Source: Flavobacteriales bacterium
GTDB taxonomy: Bacteria > Bacteroidota > Bacteroidia > CAIKAF01
Direction: 5' to 3'
DNA: 64,000 bases
Assembly (NCBI GenBank): GCA_022402535.1
Contig: JAKRSD010000032.1
Span: 1-64,000, forward strand
Below, piece after piece: positions 1 to 8,941 of the stretch; the stretch's first letter is position 1, and each line of letters begins with the position of its first letter. The translations under genes were made by a program, and so were the position numbers. Below the pieces are notes generated by a model, which was not told the DNA's origin, made no database searches, and was given only the letters and a program-made list of their open reading frames with translations.

Positions 1-24
1 ACTTACCCCGACAAAACGGGAGTG

Positions 25-55
25 CAAAAGTAAGGGCTTTTCCGTATTATGCAAA
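25..55 (-). promoter_or_regulatory. Bacteroidota-type promoter reading left out of the window
   Basis: Minus strand TTTG (52-55), N19, TACTTTTG (25-32); matches the -33 TTTG / -7 TAnnTTTG consensus. Confidence 0.65.
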
Positions 56-179
56 TACTATCCATTAAAAAGATTTTCTTTACATGCTTCATGCCTGAAA
101 ATGAGAGTAAAAAAATGCACTGAAAATTTATGGCAACTAAATATGAATCATAAACTACATGACCTATATACTACGTTTC

Positions 180-187
180 TATCTTTG
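180..187 (+). promoter_or_regulatory. -7 element TATCTTTG of the sixA-like gene
   Basis: Exact TAnnTTTG match ending 5 nt before the ATG at 193. Confidence 0.55.
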
Positions 188-192
188 AGGGC

Positions 193-681
193 ATGAAGCG
201 TCTATTTTTAATCAGGCATGCAAAATCCAGTTGGGATAACCCTTATATGGAGGACTATGAAAGACCTTTGAATACACGCGGACGCAAAGATGCTCCCGAA
301 ATGGCTAAAAGGTTGTACAATCTAAACATGATGCCTGATTTGATGATAAGCAGTACGGCTGAAAGAGCTAAACAAACCGCACTCGTATTTTCGGATATTC
401 TATCTTTTAATGAAAGTAAGATTGTCTGGGCTGATGAATTATACCATGCTTCGCCCGAAACTATTTTGAAAGTGGTTAACTCGATCAACGAACAATACAA
501 CCAAGTATTTATGTTTGGACATAATCCGGGATTTACTGATTTTGTTAATGAACTGGCTTCTGTAAGAATTGACAATATTCCCACCTGTGGTATTGCCGTT
601 ATTCAGGTAAAGGGAAGTTGGCAAACGCTCACTTTCGGGCAGGGGGTGTTGCACCATTTTGATTATCCAAAAAATAGTTAG
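193..681 (+). CDS. SixA-like histidine phosphatase
   Basis: N-terminal FLIRHAKSSWDNP (RHG/RHA phosphatase motif) and internal GHNPGFTDF. Confidence 0.88.
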   Translation: MKRLFLIRHAKSSWDNPYMEDYERPLNTRGRKDAPEMAKRLYNLNMMPDLMISSTAERAKQTALVFSDILSFNESKIVWADELYHASPETILKVVNSINEQYNQVFMFGHNPGFTDFVNELASVRIDNIPTCGIAVIQVKGSWQTLTFGQGVLHHFDYPKNS

Positions 682-695
682 TCAGAAATATATTT

Positions 696-1565
696 ATGAA
701 AAGAATACTTAATAGTGTGCTGATTTTCACAATCCTTATATTGTTTTCCTGTAAACCCAAAAGCGATTATGAAAACATTGCTCCCGGGTTGGGGATGAAA
801 AAAATAGAACAGGGAACCGGAAGGGGCATGCAAAACGGAACGGATTACTTTTATCTGAGGGCTCATATTTTTGACAACGAAGACCAGTTAATCGAATCCG
901 CCACCTTCCCGCCTTCTTTTTATTTCATCACCCAGATTAAAGAACCCGCCTACTCATATGATTTTATCAAAGGGCTTCCCGGCCTAAAAATCGACGACAG
1001 TGTTTCTTTTCAATCTAAAGCAGACAGTTTATTTCTTTATTACTATGGTATGGATGTGCCTTATGAATTAGCAGGACAAAACGTACATCTTCATGTGAAG
1101 ATTCACAATATTCTGACGGAAAATGAGTATTACGAAAAACTGGAGGCTGCCAAATCTGAATCAAAACTGAGAGCCGTAGAAGCTTTTGACAGTTACTTAC
1201 AGAAAAACAATATTACCGAAAAACCGACTGGTACAGGAACCGTGAAAAAAACGATTAAACCAGGAAATGGAGCGGATGCTTTTTATGGAGATGTGGTGAG
1301 TATTCACCTGACCCAGTGGCTTTTTGACGGAAAAGAAGTGGAAAATTCTAAAAAAACGGGAGGTCCCTTTGAGTATGAAATCGGAAGTAAATATGGCATG
1401 AAAGGCCTTGATGAAGCCTTGATGAAGATGAAGAAAGGAGAAATTGCGATGGTTTACCTACCCTACTTTTTAGCTTTTGGCGAAGAAGGACAGCCCCCTC
1501 TTATTCCACCTTATTCAAACCTTATTATGGAAGTAGAAATCTTGGAAATCAAAAAGCCTTATTAA
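696..1565 (+). CDS. FKBP-type peptidyl-prolyl cis-trans isomerase, lipoprotein
   Basis: Lipobox LILFSC; C-terminal GDVVSIHLTQWLFDGKEVENS...GLDEALMKMKKGEIAMVYLPYFLAFGEEGQPPLIPPYSNLIMEVEIL FKBP fold. Confidence 0.85.
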   Translation: MKRILNSVLIFTILILFSCKPKSDYENIAPGLGMKKIEQGTGRGMQNGTDYFYLRAHIFDNEDQLIESATFPPSFYFITQIKEPAYSYDFIKGLPGLKIDDSVSFQSKADSLFLYYYGMDVPYELAGQNVHLHVKIHNILTENEYYEKLEAAKSESKLRAVEAFDSYLQKNNITEKPTGTGTVKKTIKPGNGADAFYGDVVSIHLTQWLFDGKEVENSKKTGGPFEYEIGSKYGMKGLDEALMKMKKGEIAMVYLPYFLAFGEEGQPPLIPPYSNLIMEVEILEIKKPY

Positions 1566-2293
1566 AGCACTCCTAAAACAAAAACGGCAGGAAGTTTATC
1601 CGTCTTTTCGTCGGGAGTGTAATTTTTCCAATCGGCAATTTTTTGGGTAAAGATGAATTCATCAGGGCCGGTTATATCCCAAGAAATACTCAAATAGAGT
1701 TCCCCATTTAGATTTTGTGTGATTTCCTTGATCATTTCCGAATTTCTGTACGGCGTTTCCATAAATATCTGTGAGTACCCGTTCTTTCGAACTACGGCTT
1801 CTAGTTCTTTAAGTGATGAAATTCTTCCCGCTTTATCTTTGGGCAAATACCCATGAAACGTAAACTTTTCGGCATTAAGTCCAGAAGCACTCAGCGCCAT
1901 AATAAATGAGTTGGGGCCGATAAGCGGCTTTACCCTGTATCCCGATTTATGAGCCAGAAAAACAACACTTTCACCCGGGTCACCAACCGACGGATATCCT
2001 GCATCCGAAATCAACCCGACATCTTTACCCTGCTTTAATAAGGATAGTATTTCTTTCTCCATTTCCATGTCACGGCTTCTGGGATCAATTACCCAAAAAT
2101 CTAAATGATTCAGATTTTGGACACCCCAAATTTTTGCCATTAACTTTCTGGCGGGCCTATCACTCTCCACAACAAAATGATGTATGTGCTGTGTGATGCT
2201 TTTTACATAGTCAGGCACGGGAAGTTCTTTGGTCTCAGCCGATAAAAAATTGGGAATTAAAAAAAGAGTGCCCGACTTGTTGTCCTGATTCAT
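1562..2293 (-). CDS. SAM-dependent tetrapyrrole-methylase family protein (RsmI-like)
   Basis: GKDVGLISDAGYPSVGDPGE and LIGPNSFIMALSASGL motifs. Confidence 0.85.
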   Translation of the reverse strand: MNQDNKSGTLFLIPNFLSAETKELPVPDYVKSITQHIHHFVVESDRPARKLMAKIWGVQNLNHLDFWVIDPRSRDMEMEKEILSLLKQGKDVGLISDAGYPSVGDPGESVVFLAHKSGYRVKPLIGPNSFIMALSASGLNAEKFTFHGYLPKDKAGRISSLKELEAVVRKNGYSQIFMETPYRNSEMIKEITQNLNGELYLSISWDITGPDEFIFTQKIADWKNYTPDEKTDKLPAVFVLGVL

Positions 2294-2296
2294 GTT

Positions 2297-3004
2297 TTAC
2301 TTTCTCCCTCCAAAAATGCGAAGTATGAAAATAAAAAGGTTGATAAAATCCAGGTAAAGCGTTAATGCACCCAATATAGCCCCTTTCTGAGCCGTTTCTG
2401 AATCATCGTTCATGAGCAAAGCCTGATTTTTAATTTTTTGGGCATCGTAAGCCGTAAGACCTACAAAAATAAAGACTCCCGCATACGAAATTATCCAATA
2501 CAATGTTTCACTCGACATAAACAGGTTAACTACAGAAGCTATAATTATACCTATCAATCCCATGAATAAAAGGCTTCCCATGGAAGTGAGGTCTCTGTTG
2601 GTGAAATAACCGTAGGCCACCATAAACGCAAAAGTACCGGCAGTGATGAAAAAGGCCAATGCAATTGAAGACTGTGCATATGCCAAAAATAAAACGGAAA
2701 GCGTGAGTCCGTTTGCCGCTGAATAGATGATAAACAAAAGAGTGGCCAATGTGGAAGAAATTCTGTTGATTAAACCGGATATGCCCATAACCAGAAGAAG
2801 CTGACCGATTATTAATCCATAAAACACAAATTTATTGGCCAAAAATAGATTCACCAATGCGTCCGATGATGCCACAGACAAAGCTGTTAAAGCGGTAATA
2901 GTTAACGCAAGAGTCATCCACCCGAATACACGGGTCATATAGGCAGAAATATTTATGGGAGCCGATATTGCAGCCTGTTCAGCCTGTTGATTATTGTATT
3001 CCAT
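2297..3004 (-). CDS. Bax inhibitor-1/YccA family membrane protein
   Basis: Seven-TM-like profile; YMTRVFGWMTLALTITALTA...GLTAYDAQKIK...LGALTLYLDFINLFIFILRIFG. Confidence 0.9.
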   Translation of the reverse strand: MEYNNQQAEQAAISAPINISAYMTRVFGWMTLALTITALTALSVASSDALVNLFLANKFVFYGLIIGQLLLVMGISGLINRISSTLATLLFIIYSAANGLTLSVLFLAYAQSSIALAFFITAGTFAFMVAYGYFTNRDLTSMGSLLFMGLIGIIIASVVNLFMSSETLYWIISYAGVFIFVGLTAYDAQKIKNQALLMNDDSETAQKGAILGALTLYLDFINLFIFILRIFGGRK

Positions 3005-3054
3005 ATTGATAATTTATTTCACAAGTTTACTAAAGGGAATCGGATTAGCGATAC

Positions 3055-3495
3055 CTAAAATAGTTTTTCAAGCGCTTCATCCAACATTTCATAAACTGTT
3101 TTAAACCCCTCTTCCCCTCCAAAATAGGGATCTGGAACAGAAATATTCATTTCGGGATGCAGAATATTCATTACCATCTCAAGTCGAGCTGTTGCATCCA
3201 GCGGCATTATTCTTTTAGCATTTGAATAATTTTCCGAATCCATGGCTAAAATGATATCAAACCGGTAAAAATCATCAACCTGTAATTGTCTTGCTCTTAA
3301 TCCGGAAATATCTATTCCTTTCCTTTTCATGTAATTAAGCGCCCTGCTGTCAGGAGATTCGCCCACATGCCAATCGCCCGTTCCACAAGAGTCAACAACA
3401 ATTTCAGTGTTTTTAAGATTAGCCTTATGCCGCAATATTCCTTCTGCCATGGGTGAGCGGCAAATATTTCCCAAGCACAACATTAAAACTTTCAT
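3055..3495 (-). CDS. Low molecular weight protein-tyrosine phosphatase
   Basis: MKVLMLCLGNICRSPMAEG (CX5R loop) and VPDPYFGGEEGF; start placed at the internal Met, not 3534. Confidence 0.9.
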   Translation of the reverse strand: MKVLMLCLGNICRSPMAEGILRHKANLKNTEIVVDSCGTGDWHVGESPDSRALNYMKRKGIDISGLRARQLQVDDFYRFDIILAMDSENYSNAKRIMPLDATARLEMVMNILHPEMNISVPDPYFGGEEGFKTVYEMLDEALEKLF

Positions 3496-3512
3496 AGGCC
3501 CAAAAATAAGAA

Positions 3513-3534
3513 ATGCCCCACGGAAAAGGGGCAT
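3513..3534 (-). promoter_or_regulatory. Terminator-like hairpin in the leader of the LMW-PTP gene
   Basis: Minus strand GATGCCCC-TTTTCCGT-GGGGCATTTCTTATTTTT; 7-bp GC-rich stem followed by a T-rich run, 18 nt before the ATG. Confidence 0.5.
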
Positions 3535-3933
3535 CTCTTGTTTGGTGGTGATAATAAATAACTTACACCAGAATATTATTTTTCACAAACGTTTTAGGCT
3601 TGGGAATAAACACTGCATATCATTAATAATCAGAGCAATGGGACAAATCTTCAATTTTCTTAAAAACCTACTCGATATTTGGACATTACTACAAGTCATT
3701 TTTATCATTTTTAAATGAAATGCTTCAAGCAAAACATTAATTACAAAACAGGAAATAGAGGATAAAAATGGCAGAGGGGATAAAATAGCGAATCTTTACA
3801 ATCCACTTTTTGAGCTATATTTCTTTAAAAAACCGGTGATTTGTTTTATTAAAGATGTTCAAAATTATTAGTAATTTTTTAAAATCCAAATTTTATGAAT
3901 CTTTTTTCAAAAAAAATCATAGTTATAAATGTA

Positions 3934-3963
3934 AAAACCCCGTTTATGATTAAACGGGGTTTT
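3934..3963. terminator. Rho-independent terminator downstream of dnaA
   Basis: AAAACCCCGTTTA-TGAT-TAAACGGGGTTTT, 13-bp stem and 4-nt loop. Confidence 0.85.
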
Positions 3964-3992
3964 CGGTTTGTCGTCAAACAAAACAATATGGT

Positions 3993-5435
3993 TTACGCGT
4001 TAAGATTGATTTTCTTTTCAAGCTCGTCTACATAGCTTTTAAAACGTTTATCTGTTTCCATCAGATTGTTTACGGTTTTGCAGGCATGAAGAACCGTGGC
4101 GTGGTCTTTCCCTCCGCAATGTGCCCCGATTGTTGCCAACGAAGCCTTGGTATATCCTTTCGCAAAGTACATGGCAATCTGCCGGGCTTGTACGACTTCT
4201 CTTTTTCTGGTTTTGGATTTCATCAAATCCATATTCAGTTTGAAGTAGTCGCACACTACTTTTTGGATATACTCGATTGAAATTTCACGCTGGGTGTTTT
4301 TTACGAATTTATCAATCATCTTGCGGGCAAGATCCAACGTGATTTCTTTTTTATTGAGAGAAGCCTGAGCTAATAAAGATATCAAGGCTCCTTCCAGCTC
4401 GCGTACATTAGACGTGATACTGTACGCCAAATGTTCTAACACATCATCTGGTAAATCGATTCCATCCTTAAATACTTTCATTTTAAGTATGGCAATACGG
4501 GTTTCCAATTCGGGAACCTGTAAGTCGGCACTTAATCCCCATTTGAAACGGGAAAGCAAACGCTGCTCCATACCCAGAATTTCTACCGGGGGCTTGTCGG
4601 AAGTAAGGATAATTTGTTTTCCGTTTTGATGCAGGTGGTTGAATATGTGAAAAAACACGTCCTGGGTTTTTTCTTTACCTGCGAAGAACTGCACATCATC
4701 CACAATGAACACATCCACCAGTTGATAGAAGTTTACAAAGTCGTTGGTGCTGTTATTTTTTACCGCATCGATAAACTGAGCCGTAAACCGTTCAGAGTTT
4801 ATGTATAATACTGTAAGGTTCGGAAAATTCTTTTTGATTTCAACCCCTATGGCATTCGCCAAATGCGTTTTACCCAATCCGGTTCCTCCGTATATAAGAA
4901 GGGGATTGAATGAAGTCCCACCGGGTTTTTTAGAAACGGCATAGCCGGCAGAACGTGCCAATCGATTACATTCACCTTCAACAAAGTTTTCAAAGGTGTA
5001 ATATGGATTGAGGTTAGACTCAATGTTAATCTTTTTTAGCCCCGGAATCACAAACGGATTCTTGATGGCTTTGTTTCCAATATCCATAGGCGCATTAACG
5101 GATGGGTTTAGCACAGCTTTTTTATCTGTAGCCGGAATCTTGGTGGAATACGGCTGTTTGGAAGCTGCATGATTATTATCCATAATGATGCTGTAAACCA
5201 GTTTTCCTTCCGCCCCTAATTCTTTACGGATAGCCGATTTCAACAAGGTGATATAATGCTCTTCGAGCCACTCGTAAAAAAACTGTGTGGGTACCTGAAT
5301 GGTGAGTACACCGCTATCTAACTTAAGGGGCTTAATAGGTTCAAACCAGGTTTTAAAACTTTGCGGACTCACGTTGTCCCTGATAAATTTCAGACAGTTG
5401 TCCCATACTTCTGCAAAAGTTTTACTCATGATCAA
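3993..5435 (-). CDS. dnaA: Chromosomal replication initiator DnaA
   Basis: Walker A GGTGLGKTHLANAIG, Walker B VFIVDDVQFF, C-terminal GAHCGGKDHATVLHACKTV signature. Confidence 0.98.
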   Translation of the reverse strand: MIMSKTFAEVWDNCLKFIRDNVSPQSFKTWFEPIKPLKLDSGVLTIQVPTQFFYEWLEEHYITLLKSAIRKELGAEGKLVYSIIMDNNHAASKQPYSTKIPATDKKAVLNPSVNAPMDIGNKAIKNPFVIPGLKKINIESNLNPYYTFENFVEGECNRLARSAGYAVSKKPGGTSFNPLLIYGGTGLGKTHLANAIGVEIKKNFPNLTVLYINSERFTAQFIDAVKNNSTNDFVNFYQLVDVFIVDDVQFFAGKEKTQDVFFHIFNHLHQNGKQIILTSDKPPVEILGMEQRLLSRFKWGLSADLQVPELETRIAILKMKVFKDGIDLPDDVLEHLAYSITSNVRELEGALISLLAQASLNKKEITLDLARKMIDKFVKNTQREISIEYIQKVVCDYFKLNMDLMKSKTRKREVVQARQIAMYFAKGYTKASLATIGAHCGGKDHATVLHACKTVNNLMETDKRFKSYVDELEKKINLNA

Positions 5436-5568
5436 GGCGATACTATTAAGGTTTTGTTTACTTTAACTTAAGGCAACAAAAAAAGAGAGTTCTTCACAGA
5501 AATCAGACCCGTAAAGAAGTCCCTTATTTGTTAGGGCAAATATTCAGAGAAAATTCTTTAAAAAAAAA

Positions 5569-6507
5569 TTAATACAGGGTTGTTTTTGAATAAATTTTTT
5601 CCATAGAAGAATAGGTATTCAAAACCTTTCTATTTCTATCAAACAGAAAATCAAACCTTCCTAAAATCACACCCGCCCAACCCACTTGAGTAACAAAAAT
5701 ATTTTGACCCGATTTATTAACAAACTTTACCGGTGAATCCAAAAAAGTATGTGTGTGTCCACCGATTATTAAATGTGTTTCCGAAAGCATGGGAGCAAGC
5801 TGTTTGTCCGAAATCTTTTCCTGCTTATAACTATAGCCCAAATGCGACAGACAAATAATTAAGTCGCAATGAAAATCATGCTTAAGTTCTTTTTCTGCTT
5901 TCAGGGCTGCCTGTATGGGATCAGTGTACACAACTCCTTTTCTGAGGTGACGATTTACCAACCCTTCCAAATCTACGCCTAATCCATAAACGCCAATTTT
6001 CAATCCCCCTTTTTTAAAAATACGATAGGGTTTTACCCGATTGAAAAGCGGTGTGTCTGAAAGATCATAGTTACTGTTTACAAATTCAAATCGGGCATGT
6101 TTCATCTGACCAAACAAACCCTCTACCCCATTATCAAAATCATGATTTCCTAATGTGACACAATCGTATTGCATGGCACTCATCAGTCTGAATTCAGGCT
6201 CTCCGCCATAGAAATTGAAGAACGGCGTTCCCTGAAAAATATCGCCTGCATCCAACAATAAAACGGAATCCTCTTCTTCTTTTATTTTTCCGATTACAGA
6301 GGCCCGTGTAGCGAACCCTCCCATACCCGGAAATTTAGGATGGTCGGCCGGAAATGGATCAATACGGCTGTGGGTATCATTGGTGTATAGGATAGTCAGC
6401 TTCTTTACTTTTTCAGCATCAGAAACAGAAGCAAAAAGCGGTTTTGCGAGCGAGAGAGCAGGCAAGCCCAATGCTGCGTTTCTTATAAATCTTCTGCGGT
6501 CTGTCAT
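5569..6507 (-). CDS. Metallophosphatase, N-terminal half of a UshA-like 5'-nucleotidase; Tat-type signal
   Basis: MTDRRRFIRNAALG signal; ILYTNDTHSRIDPF, LLDAGDIFQGTPFFNFYGG, TLGNHDFDNG, IIGGHTHTF metal-binding motifs. Confidence 0.88.
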   Translation of the reverse strand: MTDRRRFIRNAALGLPALSLAKPLFASVSDAEKVKKLTILYTNDTHSRIDPFPADHPKFPGMGGFATRASVIGKIKEEEDSVLLLDAGDIFQGTPFFNFYGGEPEFRLMSAMQYDCVTLGNHDFDNGVEGLFGQMKHARFEFVNSNYDLSDTPLFNRVKPYRIFKKGGLKIGVYGLGVDLEGLVNRHLRKGVVYTDPIQAALKAEKELKHDFHCDLIICLSHLGYSYKQEKISDKQLAPMLSETHLIIGGHTHTFLDSPVKFVNKSGQNIFVTQVGWAGVILGRFDFLFDRNRKVLNTYSSMEKIYSKTTLY

Positions 6508-7250
6508 CGGGCAATTCTCCCTTCTATTTTGGGATTGAGTTCCAATCCATCCGATTTAACTTTCCTGAAATAGATAATGATTGCATCCCTCACTTTGATT
6601 CTAGTCTCCACATAACCGACCGGATTACCGAAAAAATTCATTCCGTCGCCTCCGGTGGCCAAAAAATCGGAAGTTGCCACCACCACATTTCGGTCAAACA
6701 GGTAAGGTTTTCCCTGAATCTGCACATGTTCTGCACGGCCTTGGTGAATATGCATGGTTAATCCTGCCACGGGAGCACCGCCCAATTGAGCTATAAAATC
6801 CACCATCTCACGAAATTTTTCGGGTGTGAGTGTAAGCAGCACAACTTCATTTTCAAAAGGCATGAGCTCATAAACATGCGATACGGTGATGACACCTGCA
6901 GGTAATTCGGTACGCAATCCGCCATTATTCAACAACACCACATCAGGAAAAATAGCGTCCTTTTCCTGCTCAATTCGATTACGTGAAACATACATTACCG
7001 CATCGGCAACTACATTGCCCAGAGTAGATTCAGGGTTTTTCTTCTCTAATATTACAGCCGAACGCACCAACTCTTCATTCATGGATACTTGCATTTTTTC
7101 TCTGTAAGGAACTATGATAGATTCCAATTTTTCATCAGGAGAAACCTGCTCAACGCGAATGTTATCTTTTATGCGGGCTTCGGGCACAAAAGGCGTCCGG
7201 CACCCCCATGCAGACAGTAATACAAAAAAGACGTAATATTGAACTCTCAC
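6504..7250 (-). CDS. 5'-nucleotidase C-terminal domain lipoprotein
   Basis: Lipobox LLSAWGC; ESTLGNVVADAVMYVSR, LLNNGGLRTELPAGVITVSHVYELMPFENEVV. Confidence 0.88.
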   Translation of the reverse strand: MRVQYYVFFVLLSAWGCRTPFVPEARIKDNIRVEQVSPDEKLESIIVPYREKMQVSMNEELVRSAVILEKKNPESTLGNVVADAVMYVSRNRIEQEKDAIFPDVVLLNNGGLRTELPAGVITVSHVYELMPFENEVVLLTLTPEKFREMVDFIAQLGGAPVAGLTMHIHQGRAEHVQIQGKPYLFDRNVVVATSDFLATGGDGMNFFGNPVGYVETRIKVRDAIIIYFRKVKSDGLELNPKIEGRIAR

Positions 7251-7288
7251 TTTGCAAATTTTGTCAATTAGATTCAGAATTCATAAGA

Positions 7289-8824
7289 ATGCATATTAAT
7301 TTCAAATCAATCTTTTTGCTGGTTTTTATCTTCCCGCTGCAGCTAAGCCTCTTCAGTCAGCAGGAGTCCTATTATCTAAAAATCACATCTCACGATTTTA
7401 TTGAACGCACTGAGCATGTTTTAAAATCAAACCCAAACGCAAAACAAGTCTACAGACCCTTTAAAAATATTGCTTTTGACGGGCTGGATTTAGTATTCCG
7501 TTTTGATGCCGAAGAATTAGATTTGGGAGAAATAATTACCGGAGTACACATTAAACACATCGAATACCTTGAAAAAGTTCCCATTGCCTCCTTCAGTTAT
7601 ACGCCCAATGATTTGAAAGTGGAATTAGGCTCTCCCAACCAATGGTATCACTATAAAATCAACGCCCGTGAAGCCTGGGATTATTTCAAAGGTTCGGAGA
7701 ATATAGTGGTAGCCATCGTAGACAATGGCTTTTTAACCGACCACCCGGATTTACAGGAAAAAATAATTGTTAACACTGCCGAAATTCCAGGCGATGGAAT
7801 AGATAATGACAGTAACGGTTTTATAGATGATTATGAAGGATGGAATGCATTGGGCAATAACGGTGATGTATATATCGTCAGTTCCAATTCAGACCACGGA
7901 ACCCACGTGGCGGGAATCGCCGCCGCACACACCGATAACAACATTGGCATGGCTTCCATCGGTTTTAAAACCAAATGGTTACCCGTGAAAGTGGCCAATT
8001 CATCGGATGTAGTAACTCACGGCTTTGAAGGAATTTCCTTTGCAGCTTCTCGCGGTGCCAATGTCATAAACTGTTCATGGGGTACGCTGGACTCTTCGGC
8101 TACCGGGAAATCGGTGATAGAATTTGCTCTTAATCAGGGCTGCTATATAGTCAGTTCTGCCGGGAATTTTGCCAATGAAGTACCTGTTTATCCGGCTACA
8201 TATGCCGGCGTAATTTCTGTGGCAGCCACTACGCAGAGCGATGCTAAGCTGAATATTTCTTCTTTCGGAACCCGAATAAATATCAGTGCGCCCGGTTCGG
8301 GTATTTGGTCCACATCCAAATCTGAAGTTGCGGCTCCGGCGTATGCATTCAAATCGGGCACATCCATGGCTTCGCCATTGGTGGCAGGGCTTCTTGCGTT
8401 GATGAAAGGTTACACACCCGATGCCGAACGCGAAGTAATTTTGAATTGCCTCTTCTCTACAGCCACAGATATTGATAATCTTCCTGCCAATGCGGCCTAT
8501 GACAGTCTTTTGGGTACCGGACGGATTAATGCAGAACTGGCTATGAAATGCCTTTATGATTATTACAATCTAAGCGTGAATCCCAATGAATATCCAGAAA
8601 CCGGAAGTGTATTTCCTAATCCGGTTACCGACTTTTTCGAAGTCAAATTACCGGCAGAATTTACCCTGGCCGAATGGAATCTGTTTGATGTAACGGGCAA
8701 GAAGATTATGACAGGAAAAGAAAGCCGTGGTAATCTCCTTTCCCTTTCGCAGGGTATTTACATCATAGAACTGAAAACGCTTGATGGTTCATTTTTATCG
8801 GTTCAAAAATTGATCAAAAATTAA
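7289..8824 (+). CDS. S8 (subtilisin) peptidase with T9SS type A sorting domain
   Basis: VAIVDNGFLTDHPDL (Asp), DHGTHVAGIAAA (His), GTSMASPLVAGL (Ser), C-terminal VFPNPVTDFFEVKL...GIYIIELKT; start set at Met28 of the ORF-track call. Confidence 0.92.
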   Translation: MHINFKSIFLLVFIFPLQLSLFSQQESYYLKITSHDFIERTEHVLKSNPNAKQVYRPFKNIAFDGLDLVFRFDAEELDLGEIITGVHIKHIEYLEKVPIASFSYTPNDLKVELGSPNQWYHYKINAREAWDYFKGSENIVVAIVDNGFLTDHPDLQEKIIVNTAEIPGDGIDNDSNGFIDDYEGWNALGNNGDVYIVSSNSDHGTHVAGIAAAHTDNNIGMASIGFKTKWLPVKVANSSDVVTHGFEGISFAASRGANVINCSWGTLDSSATGKSVIEFALNQGCYIVSSAGNFANEVPVYPATYAGVISVAATTQSDAKLNISSFGTRINISAPGSGIWSTSKSEVAAPAYAFKSGTSMASPLVAGLLALMKGYTPDAEREVILNCLFSTATDIDNLPANAAYDSLLGTGRINAELAMKCLYDYYNLSVNPNEYPETGSVFPNPVTDFFEVKLPAEFTLAEWNLFDVTGKKIMTGKESRGNLLSLSQGIYIIELKTLDGSFLSVQKLIKN

Positions 8825-8918
8825 TACTATTTTTCTTTCAGGTTTCATCATTTTAACCTGTTTTACAGAATGTTACAAATTTTTACTTTTTTCAGCTTTT
8901 AAATTACGCGTTAAATAC

Positions 8919-8926
8919 TAACTTTG
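8919..8926 (+). promoter_or_regulatory. -7 element TAACTTTG of the M19 dipeptidase gene
   Basis: Exact TAnnTTTG; overlaps the TTG called as the start at 8924. Confidence 0.6.
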
Positions 8927-8941
8927 AAAAAAAGTTCAGTA

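Noticed and set aside
3535-3992. oriC next to dnaA
   Set aside because: No DnaA-box cluster or clear unwinding-element array recognised; kept only as a testable gap.
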